Shown: piece after piece, positions 8,318 through 15,924 of the stretch
How positions within the stretch are numbered: position 1 is the first letter of the stretch
Layout of the letters: every line of letters begins with the position of its first letter
Source: Candidatus Pantoea floridensis
GTDB taxonomy: Bacteria; Pseudomonadota; Gammaproteobacteria; Enterobacterales; Enterobacteriaceae
Length of the DNA stretch: 64,000 nt
Direction: 5' to 3'
Assembly: GCF_900215435.1 (NCBI RefSeq)
Contig: NZ_OCMY01000002.1
Coordinates: 310,001 to 374,000 of the forward strand
Program-made: the position numbers and the translations under genes
Notes under the pieces: generated by a model
The model's input: the letters and a program-made list of their open reading frames with translations, nothing else
Told to the model about the DNA's origin: nothing
Database searches by the model: none

Positions 8318-9003
8318 AAGCACCCATGCTGGCACAGATTAAAGGAAAACTGGTGGTCTCGTGCCAGGCGCTGGAAAATGAGCCGTTGCACAGTCCATTT
8401 ATTATGTCGCGCATGGCGTTGGCGGCCAAAGAAGGCGGCGCGGCAGCGATTCGCGCTAATAGCCTGATTGACGTGCAGCAGATTATGCAAACCGTAAATC
8501 TGCCGATTATTGCCATTATCAAGCGCGACTATCCCGGCAGCGATGTCTATATCACCGCCACCTTGCAAGAAGTGGATGAGCTGATGGTGGCGAACCCCGC
8601 GATGATTGCTCTGGATGCTACGTTCCATCAACGCTCTGGCGACCTGCAGCTGCCCGCGCTGGTGGCAGCAATTCGCCAGCGCTATCCACAGCTGCTGCTG
8701 ATGGCCGACATTGCTACGGTTGAAGAGGCCCGTCAGGCATCTCAGTTAGGCTTTGACTGCGTGGGCACCACGCTGCACGGTTACACCGCGGAAACGCAAG
8801 GCTGTTATTTGGCGGCCAATGAGTACCGCTTTCTGCGCGACGTGCTTGCAGCGGTCAACGTGCCGGTGATTGCCGAAGGGAATGTTGAAACGCCAGCTAT
8901 GGCGGCACGCTGCCTCGCCCTTGGGGCGCATGCGGTGGTGGTCGGCGGTGCGATTACGCGTCCGCAACAGATCACTCGTCGCTTTGTGGATGCGATGCGT
9001 TAA
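8314..9003 (+). CDS. nanE: N-acetylmannosamine-6-phosphate 2-epimerase
   Basis: A 229-residue TIM-barrel protein of the NanE family. It converts ManNAc-6-P to GlcNAc-6-P, which feeds NagA/NagB. Family landmarks are [20 protein letters not shown] with the catalytic lysine, [10 protein letters not shown], the repeated [20 protein letters not shown], and the phosphate-binding end [20 protein letters not shown]. No nanA, nanK or sialic-acid transporter is in the window. The product of the coupled PTS would be ManNAc-6-P directly, so no kinase is needed. The palindrome at 9008-9030 follows the stop. Confidence 0.92.
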   Translation: MKAPMLAQIKGKLVVSCQALENEPLHSPFIMSRMALAAKEGGAAAIRANSLIDVQQIMQTVNLPIIAIIKRDYPGSDVYITATLQEVDELMVANPAMIALDATFHQRSGDLQLPALVAAIRQRYPQLLLMADIATVEEARQASQLGFDCVGTTLHGYTAETQGCYLAANEYRFLRDVLAAVNVPVIAEGNVETPAMAARCLALGAHAVVVGGAITRPQQITRRFVDAMR

Positions 9004-9007
9004 CGGT

Positions 9008-9030
9008 GCGGTGCCCTTAAAGGGCACCGC
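9008..9030. terminator. Hairpin after nanE
   Basis: GCGGTGCCCTT and AAGGGCACCGC form an 11-bp perfect stem around a single base immediately after the nanE stop. No T-run follows, so it may stabilise the 3' end or be a REP variant rather than an intrinsic terminator. Confidence 0.5.
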
Positions 9031-9166
9031 TAATAAGGTTATCCACAATCCCCGTGCGTAGAGTCGGCGTTATCCTGTGGATAAAACTCTTCTTACTGCA
9101 TACAGCGCCTGATACACGCGCGCGGTTACTTTTTGCACGATTCATAAGCACGGCTGTGGCAGCCGA

Positions 9167-9478
9167 CTAAATCGAGCCCGCTTTCTCAATCACCAGCACG
9201 CGCGCTTCGCCTTGCGGATGCGCGACATGTTCAGTGCCGATGCTGGCATAAAAGATATCGCCGGTATTGAGCAACACGCTTTGCACCTCTCCCGCTTCGC
9301 GGTAATGCATCTCTACCGTGCCATCCAGCACCGCAAACACTTCTTCTCCGTCATTGATGTGCCATTTGTAAGGTTGATTGGTCCAGTGCAAACGCACGCT
9401 GGTGCCTGAGAAATTTGCGATGTCTAGCGCATCCCATGCATTAGCGGGTGTGTAATTTTTACTGACATACGTTTTCAT
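9167..9478 (-). CDS. Small single-domain cupin protein
   Basis: A 103-residue protein that is one cupin barrel. Features are the beta-strand run KWHINDGEEVFAVLDGTVEM (first cupin motif, with HxxxEE instead of the full HxHxxxxE) and GDIFYASIGTEHVAHPQGEA (second motif with the metal-type His). Such proteins bind small ligands or metals; the substrate cannot be inferred. It is monocistronic, with no functional link to its neighbours. Confidence 0.75.
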   Translation of the reverse strand: MKTYVSKNYTPANAWDALDIANFSGTSVRLHWTNQPYKWHINDGEEVFAVLDGTVEMHYREAGEVQSVLLNTGDIFYASIGTEHVAHPQGEARVLVIEKAGSI

Positions 9479-9574
9479 GACATATCCGATTAACTGAGGA
9501 CTGCAACGATATTACACACCACGCCTCGCAAGCGTGGGACAGGTGCAGACCATTTACGGACATCCAGATACAGC

Positions 9575-9597
9575 AAAGCCGCCCGGAGGCGGCCTTA
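9575..9597 (-). terminator. Terminator of the first DUF1471 gene
   Basis: Read on the minus strand, GGCCGCC-TCC-GGGCGGC is followed by TTTGC. It lies 22 bases after the stop of the gene at 9619-9834. Confidence 0.7.
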
Positions 9598-9618
9598 ACA
9601 CAACGTCTATTCAGAGAC

Positions 9619-9834
9619 TTATTTGTACAGCTCAGCAGTCATGTGAACGCGGTTATTGGTGTTAGCTTCAGTAATTTTATACTGTGCGCCCTGCTGCTGT
9701 GCCTGAGCGGCAATTTTCGCTTCTGCGCCATCAAGCGTTGATGACTCAACTGAAATGCTTTGTGCAAAGCTGGCAGCAGACATCAGTGAAAGAGCGGCAA
9801 CGGCGGCGATAGACAGTGTTTTGATGGTTTTCAT
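9619..9834 (-). CDS. DUF1471 (YhcN/BhsA-type) exported stress peptide, copy A
   Basis: A 71-residue peptide from the ATG at 9834, preferred over 9840 because AAGGA is then 8 bases away. It has a signal peptide ending ASFAQ, then one DUF1471 domain (TLDGAEAKIAAQAQQQGAQY, VHMTAELYK). Family members are small periplasmic or outer-membrane proteins linked to stress, biofilm or surface hydrophobicity. It is 57/73 identical to the next gene over the longer reading, a recent tandem duplication. The 5' leader contains a GAAGGC-TGTGT-GCCTTC stem-loop (9861-9877) also present in the paralogue. Confidence 0.88.
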   Translation of the reverse strand: MKTIKTLSIAAVAALSLMSAASFAQSISVESSTLDGAEAKIAAQAQQQGAQYKITEANTNNRVHMTAELYK

Positions 9835-9860
9835 GGTCATAATCCTTAGTGGTTTATTAA

Positions 9861-9877
9861 GAAGGCTGTGTGCCTTC
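9861..9877 (-). promoter_or_regulatory. Conserved 5'-leader hairpin, copy A
   Basis: GAAGGC and GCCTTC form a 6-bp stem with a TGTGT loop, about 27 bases before the start codon. An identical element precedes copy B (10273-10289), and the flanking ATTAGTGCGATCAC stretch is also shared. Confidence 0.55.
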
Positions 9878-9974
9878 GATGAAAATAATAATAACTCAGG
9901 TTATCGTTTCAATATTAACCATTAGTGCGATCACGATAACTTACGTAACTATACGCTTCGGCGAGTTTTATATA

Positions 9975-10000
9975 CAAAAAAGGCCGCCCGTAGGCGACCT
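9975..10000 (-). terminator. Terminator of the second DUF1471 gene
   Basis: On the minus strand GGTCGCC-TAC-GGGCGGCC, paired with one wobble, is followed by TTTTTT. It lies between the two tandem genes, so they are probably separate transcripts. Confidence 0.75.
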
Positions 10001-10029
10001 GTTCTGGCACATCCGTATGCAACCATCCT

Positions 10030-10245
10030 TTATTTATACAGTTCAGCCGTCATGTGTACGACATTACCGTTGCTGGCTTCCAGGATGCGATATTGCTCGC
10101 CATTCTGTTTGGCCTGCGCAGCAATTTTGGCCTCAGCACCATCCAGAGTCAGCGAAGTGGCGGAAACGGTTTGTGCGAAGCTCGCAGCAGACATCAATGA
10201 AAGAGCGGCGGCAGCAGCGATAGTCAGTGTTTTGATAGTTTTCAT
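10030..10245 (-). CDS. DUF1471 (YhcN/BhsA-type) exported stress peptide, copy B
   Basis: A 71-residue paralogue of copy A with the same signal peptide and the same TLDGAEAKIAAQA and VHMTAELYK blocks. Substitutions cluster in the middle (NGEQYRILEASNGNV). The start at 10245 again fits AAGGA at 8 bases. It has its own leader hairpin and its own terminator, so gene and control region were duplicated together. Confidence 0.88.
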   Translation of the reverse strand: MKTIKTLTIAAAAALSLMSAASFAQTVSATSLTLDGAEAKIAAQAKQNGEQYRILEASNGNVVHMTAELYK

Positions 10246-10272
10246 GGTCATAATCCTTTAGGTGTTTGTTGT

Positions 10273-10289
10273 GAAGGCTGTGTGCCTTC
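10273..10289 (-). promoter_or_regulatory. Conserved 5'-leader hairpin, copy B
   Basis: The same GAAGGC-TGTGT-GCCTTC stem-loop as at 9861-9877, at the same distance from the start codon. Confidence 0.55.
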
Positions 10290-10363
10290 GATGGAAACAA
10301 TGATAACCAATGAAACTATTATCAGATTAACTATTAGTGCGATCACAGTTAATTACCTAACTA

Positions 10364-11260
10364 TCACTCACCCAATTCCAGCCCGACAATCACTTTATGG
10401 ACTTCGGCAGCCTCGGCGGCAGCTAGCGGTCGCAACGGCCGCGGCAGACAATCCATCTCTGCCAGTCCCAAATTGCTTGCTGCGGCGGCGATGACGCGAA
10501 GACTTCCGCCGTGCCTGGTAAACAGCGCCCAAAGCGGTGCCAGACGTTGTGCCTGTGCGGCAACGCTAGCAAAATCTCCCGCCATTGCCGCATCAGTGAT
10601 GGCTTTAGCGGTGCGCGGGAACAGTCCGCCACACACCGAATACCACAGGTCGCAACCGGCGATCAGCCCTGCACCCGCGAACGCATCGCCGCTCACGCCA
10701 ATCGAGACGCGTGCTGGGAAGTCTGCACGCAATGCCTGTACCCGCTCCGTGGCGGCTGCAATATCCGCAGGTACGCCGGGGATTTTGATGGAAGCAATAT
10801 GTGGCAGCGTGGCGATGCGGGCATGTAACGCATCAGAGAAAACAGTGTGGGTCGTACCGGGATTATCGTAAACGCAGATCGGCAGTGACACATGCCGCGA
10901 GACATCCTGATAAAAGCCAAACACCTCTTCATCATTCAATTTTTGATACGAAACGGCCGGTAGTAATAAGGCACTCGCGCCAGCCTGCTGCGCATCATCG
11001 GCCAGCCGCAGCACCTCATCAGTACTTATTGCGCCAATACTTACCATCACCGGAATGTTATCCGCATGCTGAACGGCCAGGGTAGCAATGCGCTTGCGCT
11101 GTTCACGCGTAAAATAGGCGTAGCTGCCGGTGGAACCTAATATGCCAAGCGAATCTACTTGAGCATCAGTTAGCCTTTTGAGGATGTTAAGAAAAGCTTT
11201 TTCGTCGATACCAGAAGCATTCAGCGGAGTCAGAGGAAACGCACTTAAACCTTTAAACAT
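10364..11260 (-). CDS. DapA-family aldolase/lyase (dihydrodipicolinate synthase-like)
   Basis: A 298-residue class I aldolase of the DHDPS/N-acetylneuraminate-lyase superfamily. It has GILGSTGSYAYFTREQRKRI (substrate-carboxylate loop, GSTGS), ICVYDNPGTTHTVF with the catalytic tyrosine, and HIASIKIPGVPADIAAA with the Schiff-base lysine. It is unlikely to be the housekeeping DapA because GSTGS replaces GTTGE and the gene is isolated. It probably acts on a 2-oxo acid or aldehyde; the substrate is unknown. The stop lies near the copy B promoter region. Confidence 0.85.
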   Translation of the reverse strand: MFKGLSAFPLTPLNASGIDEKAFLNILKRLTDAQVDSLGILGSTGSYAYFTREQRKRIATLAVQHADNIPVMVSIGAISTDEVLRLADDAQQAGASALLLPAVSYQKLNDEEVFGFYQDVSRHVSLPICVYDNPGTTHTVFSDALHARIATLPHIASIKIPGVPADIAAATERVQALRADFPARVSIGVSGDAFAGAGLIAGCDLWYSVCGGLFPRTAKAITDAAMAGDFASVAAQAQRLAPLWALFTRHGGSLRVIAAAASNLGLAEMDCLPRPLRPLAAAEAAEVHKVIVGLELGE

Positions 11261-11329
11261 AACCAGCGCCTTATTAAGAGATAACAGTGAACAGAATCTT
11301 TTCCTGCTTGGTTATAAGCCATGAGAAAC

Positions 11330-11353
11330 AAAAATGCCCTCTTACGAGGGCAT
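11330..11353 (-). terminator. Intrinsic terminator after the YncE-like gene
   Basis: On the minus strand ATGCCCTC-GTAA-GAGGGCAT is followed by TTTTTG. The stem is 8 bp and perfect, 22 bases past the stop. Confidence 0.9.
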
Positions 11354-11375
11354 AATTAACGCTGCAACCACAATC

Positions 11376-12464
11376 TTATTTCAGTGAGATACGCGCAATC
11401 TGATCCTGGCCTTTAGTGGAGGAGTCTTTATTGAACTCCGCTTTCAGCGTGACATACAAAGTATTGTTGTCCGGACCAATCAGCAGGCTATTTGGATGGT
11501 TATCAAACGACCAGCTGTTTTTCACCGCATAGGTGGTGGCATCCAGCTGCAGCACTTTCTTCGATTCGCGCTGGCTAATGTAGATCTCATTACGCTTAGC
11601 ATTAAACTTGATGCCCAGCGCATCACCTTCGATGCGTTTAATCACTTTGCCAGTACGCTCATCGAATACCAGCGTGGTCTTGCCTTTCGAATCATCGGTA
11701 ACAAACAGTCGACCGGTGTCCGGGTCTTCCGCCATGTTCAGGAACAGGTACTCTTTGCCATCGCCCGCAGTCCAGCGTTTTTCAATCTTATGCGTACGTG
11801 GATTGATCACCAAAATCTCACCTGCACCGTTGGTGGCATAAATACGCTCCGTCAGCGGTGAATAGATGATACCGGTTACCCATTTGCCCGCATTCTGGAT
11901 GGTTGCTTTCAGCTTAAAGCTTTTCTCGTCAACCACGGAGATATAACCGGGATCCGCCACGCGGCCGACATATAACTCGTTACCGTGCCACAGCACTTCA
12001 CGCGCGCCCGCCGGATAACCTTCTTTATCTTTCTTACCTGGGAAGACTAAACGCTGCAAAACCTTCCCCGTTTGCGCGTCCACTTTGGAGAGGGCGCCAT
12101 CCAGCGAGTTGGTGGTGTAGAACACGCTGCCTTCTTCATCAATCGCGGTACCGAAGTTTTTCAGATCGGTATGCGTTACCCCTTTGGTCGCCAAAGTGGT
12201 GGGATCGAGGCGGTAAATCACGCCGCCGTTGACGTCTTTGAAGCTCTGAGCACTGGCAACATAGAGCGCTTTCGCAGCAGGCGAGTACGCCATTTCATAC
12301 AGTCCGTCACCCAGCGTGCGTTGGGTCAACGCAGTATCAGCAGGCTTGGCGGCAGCAGCTGGCGCTTCAGCTTTTTTAGCGGGTGCCTGACAAGCGGTCA
12401 GGCTGAATGCGGCAACAACCGCTGCAGCAACGGCCGCTTTGCGCGGGCTAAATAACGATTTCAT
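11376..12464 (-). CDS. YncE-like beta-propeller lipoprotein
   Basis: 362 residues from the ATG at 12464, chosen over 12524 because GGAG lies about 9 bases upstream and a lipoprotein signal follows directly, with lipobox LTAC near residue 25. A linker rich in Ala, Lys and Pro leads into a seven-bladed YVTN/YncE-type propeller (LYEMAYSPAAKALYVASAQS; RLFVTDDSKGKTTLVFDERT; HPNSLLIGPDNNTLYVTLKA). E. coli YncE is periplasmic and iron-repressed next to the TonB receptor gene yncD. Here the gene is likewise divergent from a TonB receptor, with a Fur box at 12526-12544. The molecular role is unknown; DNA binding has been reported for YncE. Confidence 0.85.
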   Translation of the reverse strand: MKSLFSPRKAAVAAAVVAAFSLTACQAPAKKAEAPAAAAKPADTALTQRTLGDGLYEMAYSPAAKALYVASAQSFKDVNGGVIYRLDPTTLATKGVTHTDLKNFGTAIDEEGSVFYTTNSLDGALSKVDAQTGKVLQRLVFPGKKDKEGYPAGAREVLWHGNELYVGRVADPGYISVVDEKSFKLKATIQNAGKWVTGIIYSPLTERIYATNGAGEILVINPRTHKIEKRWTAGDGKEYLFLNMAEDPDTGRLFVTDDSKGKTTLVFDERTGKVIKRIEGDALGIKFNAKRNEIYISQRESKKVLQLDATTYAVKNSWSFDNHPNSLLIGPDNNTLYVTLKAEFNKDSSTKGQDQIARISLK

Positions 12465-12525
12465 GCTCAACTCCATCAATGGATGAACGGCCCCGTAGCA
12501 CCTGTGCGCGTACGGAAAACACAAG

Positions 12526-12544
12526 AAGAATGAGAATCATACGC
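12526..12544 (-). promoter_or_regulatory. Fur box of the YncE-like gene
   Basis: AAGAATGAGAATCATACGC matches the Fur consensus GATAATGATAATCATTATC at 13 of 19 positions, including the core AATGA-N-AATCAT. It lies about 62 bp upstream of the start at 12464. Confidence 0.65.
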
Positions 12545-12773
12545 ATTAGCATGAACTTAGCAACTCTTCCGACGCTTTTATCCCCTCCACACGCATTTCA
12601 TTCCGGGAATAACGCTTTTCCAGACCCGCAAACGTCTTCAGAATTCACCCTACGTGCCAAATAAATGTGAAAACGTTGGCAATTAACGGGTTATTTTCAT
12701 ACATAACCAATTGATATTTATCAAGTACACATATTATTACAATTGCAGAGGAAACCTTCCGAGAATATCTAAA

Positions 12774-12792
12774 GCAAATGATTATCATTGCC
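12774..12792 (+). promoter_or_regulatory. Fur box of the fhuE-like gene
   Basis: GCAAATGATTATCATTGCC matches the Fur consensus at 15 of 19 positions with an uninterrupted 13-base core AATGATTATCATT. It lies about 130 bp upstream of the receptor start. Confidence 0.85.
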
Positions 12793-12922
12793 CTTCTCAT
12801 TTGTGGCTTAACAGCGTTATGCGTGTTTCTCTCCCTGCCCTTGATGGCGGTATTGGAGTAACACTAATGATAAGAACTGGAGCGCAACAGCTTCAAACAA
12901 CGCTGTTTTTATAGGAAGTTTT

Positions 12923-15082
12923 ATGTCTGGCATCAGGAATACCTTTAGCGTCTCAATACTGGCTATGGCGATACATGCCCTGCTCAACCCAGCCGTGGCA
13001 CAAGCAGCGGCCTCCAGCAGCAATAGCCAACAGGATTTGGTAGTGGATGCGACAACCAGCGCGGATGAAGACAATGAAAAGCAGGATTACGCCGTAAAAA
13101 CCACGCGTGCTGGCACAAAATTGTTGCTGACCCCGCGCGATGTTCCGCAATCGCTGAGCGTGGTAACCCAGCAGCGTATGCAAGATCAGAATCTGCAATC
13201 GGTGAACGATGTGCTGACCAATGCCACCGGCATTTCCACCAATTTGATCGATAGCGAGCGTTCGGAATACTACTCGCGCGGTTTTAAAATCAGCAATTTC
13301 TCTTACGACGGCATTCCAACTTCGGTTAATGACAGCTGGAATTACGGTGATGCCGCATCTGATACCGCCATTTACGATCGCATCGAGATTGTACGCGGTG
13401 CCACCGGCTTAATGACCGGTGCGGGCAGCCCCGCAGCATCCATCAATATGGTACGCAAGCACGCCGATAGCAAAACCTTCACCGGTTCGATCAGCGCCAG
13501 CTACGGCAGTTGGAACAAACAGCGCTACGTCGCCGATCTCTCAGCGCCACTGAATCAGGATGGCAGCTTGCGCGGCCGTGTCGTAACCGGTTACAGCGAT
13601 GAAGATGGCTGGCTCGACCGCTACCACAAAACAAAAAAATTCCTCTATGGCGTGCTTGATGCGGATATCACCGAGCACACCACCCTGTCGCTGGGCTACG
13701 ACTATGAAGACGCCAACACCGGAAATCCGACATGGGGTGGCTTACCCATGTTCTATAGCAATAACGCCACCACACATTACGATCGTAGCCTTAACTCCGC
13801 GGCTAACTGGGCGCGTTATAACACCAACTCCCGCAAAGTGTTCGCCGATATCGACCATAACTTCGATAACGGCTGGAATATCCACGTTAACAGCACACAC
13901 GCGGAGAACACGTTCAACGATAAGTTGTTATATGTGATGGGCAATGCCGATCAGGATACGGGTGAAGGCACCACCGGCTACGGCAGCATGGATCGTGGCA
14001 AACGCCAGATGGACTCTTTCGACGGTTATGCCAGCGGCCCGATTGAACTGTTAGGTCGTCAGCATCAGTTAATGGCGGGCGTCAGCTATAGCCGCCAGCA
14101 CAACGCGACATATAGCCAGGATGGCGTCACGGATCTGGAAAACTACGATATCGCCACCAGCGATATGGGGATCTTCAATAACAGCTGGAACGGCAACATT
14201 GCCGAACCGCAGTGGCAAGGCTGGTATCAGAACGCTAATGACACTATCCGCCAGAAATCGGCCTACACCGCCGCGCGTTTCTCGCTGGCCGATCCGCTTT
14301 CGCTGATTATTGGTGCGCGTTACACGCAGTGGAGCACCAATGGCAGCAGCGGCGACATGACCAAAAGCAACACTACGCCGTATGCGGGTTTGGTGTATGA
14401 CATTAATGATACCTGGTCCGCTTACGGCAGCTACACCTCCATCTTCCTGCCGCAAACCTATCGCGACACCAGCGGCAAATATCTGTCACCGGTTACCGGT
14501 AAAAGCTATGAAACCGGGCTGAAATCTGCCTGGTATGATGGTCGATTAACGGCGACGGTTGCAGTGTTCCGCATTGAACAGGATAACGTTGGGCAGGCAA
14601 TTGATGGTGTTTATCTTAGCGGCAGCGAGCAGGCATACGCGCCGGCCAAAGGGGCGGTCAGTAAAGGTGCGGAGTTTGAGCTGAATGGAGCGCTAACGGA
14701 TAATCTGCAGCTGACTTTCGGTGCCACACGCTATGTCGCTCGGGATAAAGAGGGTCGCTTCAACAGCTACCAGCCGCAAACGTCTTTCAAGCTGTTTACG
14801 CGTTATCAACTGCCAATGCTGCCCGATCTAACGGTTGGCGGGGGGCTGAACTGGCAAAATCGCGTGTTTGAAGACGCGACCAATGCCACTGGTGATACCG
14901 TGCGCGTTTATCAAGGTAGCTATCCGCTGGCATCCTTGTTTGCGCGTTATCAGGTTACTAAGCAGGTGACAGTGCAGGCTAACGTAGATAACCTCTTTGA
15001 CCGCGAATATTACAGCTACATGAACAGCTACGTATATGGCGCACCGCGTAGCTTCTCAATGAGCCTGTCATATCAATTCTAA
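12923..15082 (+). CDS. fhuE: TonB-dependent hydroxamate siderophore receptor, FhuE-like
   Basis: A 719-residue outer-membrane receptor. A signal peptide (to about residue 28) is followed by the plug (about 55-200; TPRDVPQSLSVVTQQRMQDQ, IEIVRGATGLMTGAGSPAAS, INMVRKHADS) and a 22-strand barrel ending SFSMSLSYQF with terminal Phe. Blocks such as NMVRKHA, YGSWNKQRYVADL and NPTWGGLP match my recollection of E. coli FhuE, the receptor for ferric coprogen and rhodotorulic acid. AGGA lies 7-8 bases before the ATG. The gene has its own Fur box. FhuBCD for inner-membrane import is not in the window. Confidence 0.88.
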   Translation: MSGIRNTFSVSILAMAIHALLNPAVAQAAASSSNSQQDLVVDATTSADEDNEKQDYAVKTTRAGTKLLLTPRDVPQSLSVVTQQRMQDQNLQSVNDVLTNATGISTNLIDSERSEYYSRGFKISNFSYDGIPTSVNDSWNYGDAASDTAIYDRIEIVRGATGLMTGAGSPAASINMVRKHADSKTFTGSISASYGSWNKQRYVADLSAPLNQDGSLRGRVVTGYSDEDGWLDRYHKTKKFLYGVLDADITEHTTLSLGYDYEDANTGNPTWGGLPMFYSNNATTHYDRSLNSAANWARYNTNSRKVFADIDHNFDNGWNIHVNSTHAENTFNDKLLYVMGNADQDTGEGTTGYGSMDRGKRQMDSFDGYASGPIELLGRQHQLMAGVSYSRQHNATYSQDGVTDLENYDIATSDMGIFNNSWNGNIAEPQWQGWYQNANDTIRQKSAYTAARFSLADPLSLIIGARYTQWSTNGSSGDMTKSNTTPYAGLVYDINDTWSAYGSYTSIFLPQTYRDTSGKYLSPVTGKSYETGLKSAWYDGRLTATVAVFRIEQDNVGQAIDGVYLSGSEQAYAPAKGAVSKGAEFELNGALTDNLQLTFGATRYVARDKEGRFNSYQPQTSFKLFTRYQLPMLPDLTVGGGLNWQNRVFEDATNATGDTVRVYQGSYPLASLFARYQVTKQVTVQANVDNLFDREYYSYMNSYVYGAPRSFSMSLSYQF

Positions 15083-15108
15083 TCTATCCGGATCACCCAA
15101 CAAGGTAA

Positions 15109-15128
15109 GGTGCGCATTTATGCGCACC
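15109..15128. repeat. REP-like palindrome between fhuE and nlpC
   Basis: GGTGCGCATTTATGCGCACC, the GCGCAT variant of the family. It separates two convergent genes and could act as a shared 3' hairpin. Confidence 0.75.
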
Positions 15129-15133
15129 TCCAA

Positions 15134-15685
15134 TCAAACCTTGTTTTTATAATTGAAACTGATCTGTGAATTTTGTTCTTTCGGCAAACGTCGTGCCTCC
15201 AAATAAACCGATTTCCAATACGGGTTATTTAGCGATGAGCGCATCACGCCCTGGCTTACAGAGGCGTGCAGGAACTGATGATCGGTGTCATAAAAGCCAA
15301 CGTGCAACTCACGTTTAATGCGGAAGAAGACTAAGTCACCCGGCTGCAAATGCGCCTGATCCACCGGCTTGCCCATGGCAATTAACTCTTTGGTGGTGAC
15401 ACGATCCATGGGAATATTGAAGCGATCTTTCAGCGTGCGCCAGACAAATCCTGAACAATCCACGCCGGTTAATTGCGTGCCGCCCCACTGATATTTTGTC
15501 CCTTCCCATGAATGCATTTGATCGTGCAGCGCTGCAATTACCGGAATCAAATCGGGCTGCTTGCCACCCTCGGCCGAAGTATCAACGCTCTCCTCAGCAG
15601 GCGCGTGTGAAGACTTAGATGAACAACCTGCCAGAGTAAAGAGAAACAGGCAGGCGATAACTTTGCAGGCAGCAGAATTGATCAT
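15134..15685 (-). CDS. nlpC: NlpC/P60 peptidoglycan endopeptidase lipoprotein
   Basis: A 183-residue protein with lipobox LAGC (Cys21) and a C-terminal NlpC/P60 domain. The catalytic Cys is in GVDCSGFVWRTLKDRFNIP, the His in ELHVGFYDTDHQFLHAS, and the third polar residue is the following His. The order DLVFFRIKRELHVGFYDT and GVMRSSLNNPYWKSVYLEAR resembles E. coli NlpC closely. It probably cleaves the D-Glu-mDAP type bond of stem peptides from the outer membrane. It carries about 30 extra residues compared with E. coli NlpC, mostly in the linker (SHAPAEESVDTSAEGGKQPD) and tail. No strong ribosome site is seen before the ATG. Confidence 0.88.
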   Translation of the reverse strand: MINSAACKVIACLFLFTLAGCSSKSSHAPAEESVDTSAEGGKQPDLIPVIAALHDQMHSWEGTKYQWGGTQLTGVDCSGFVWRTLKDRFNIPMDRVTTKELIAMGKPVDQAHLQPGDLVFFRIKRELHVGFYDTDHQFLHASVSQGVMRSSLNNPYWKSVYLEARRLPKEQNSQISFNYKNKV

Positions 15686-15860
15686 GTGATGGTGTTTTCG
15701 CTGAGGAGACAGGGGTTAGAGATTTATACCGTAAAGAAGTTGCAGAAATAAATAGCCGCGCGGCGAAATCTTTTAATTACCGCTTGGTTTTACCTAAGTT
15801 TACGCTTCGGTAACATCTTGTATTTGAGTTAAAAATCTATTTTCCTTAGCGCTAATTTTT

Positions 15861-15891
15861 TGTGCAGGAGAATATTTACCCCTCCTGCACA
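15861..15891. repeat. Perfect 10-bp stem hairpin downstream of the oxygenase gene
   Basis: TGTGCAGGAG (15861-15870) and CTCCTGCACA (15882-15891) pair around an 11-base loop. The adjacent T-run (15856-15861) lies on the wrong side for a minus-strand terminator. It may act on the minus-strand transcript ending at 15925 as a 3' stabiliser. Confidence 0.6.
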
Positions 15892-15924
15892 GAATGTCAT
15901 CAATTTCGCCTTACAGCTGTAAGT

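Noticed and set aside
9867-10223. 117-codon plus-strand frame across the DUF1471 gap
   Set aside because: It runs through the leader, terminator and antisense of copy B, without a ribosome site or motif.
15861-15891. Strong hairpin as an intrinsic terminator of the 2OG oxygenase gene
   Set aside because: On the minus strand the stem is followed by an A-run, not a T-run. On the plus strand no gene ends there.
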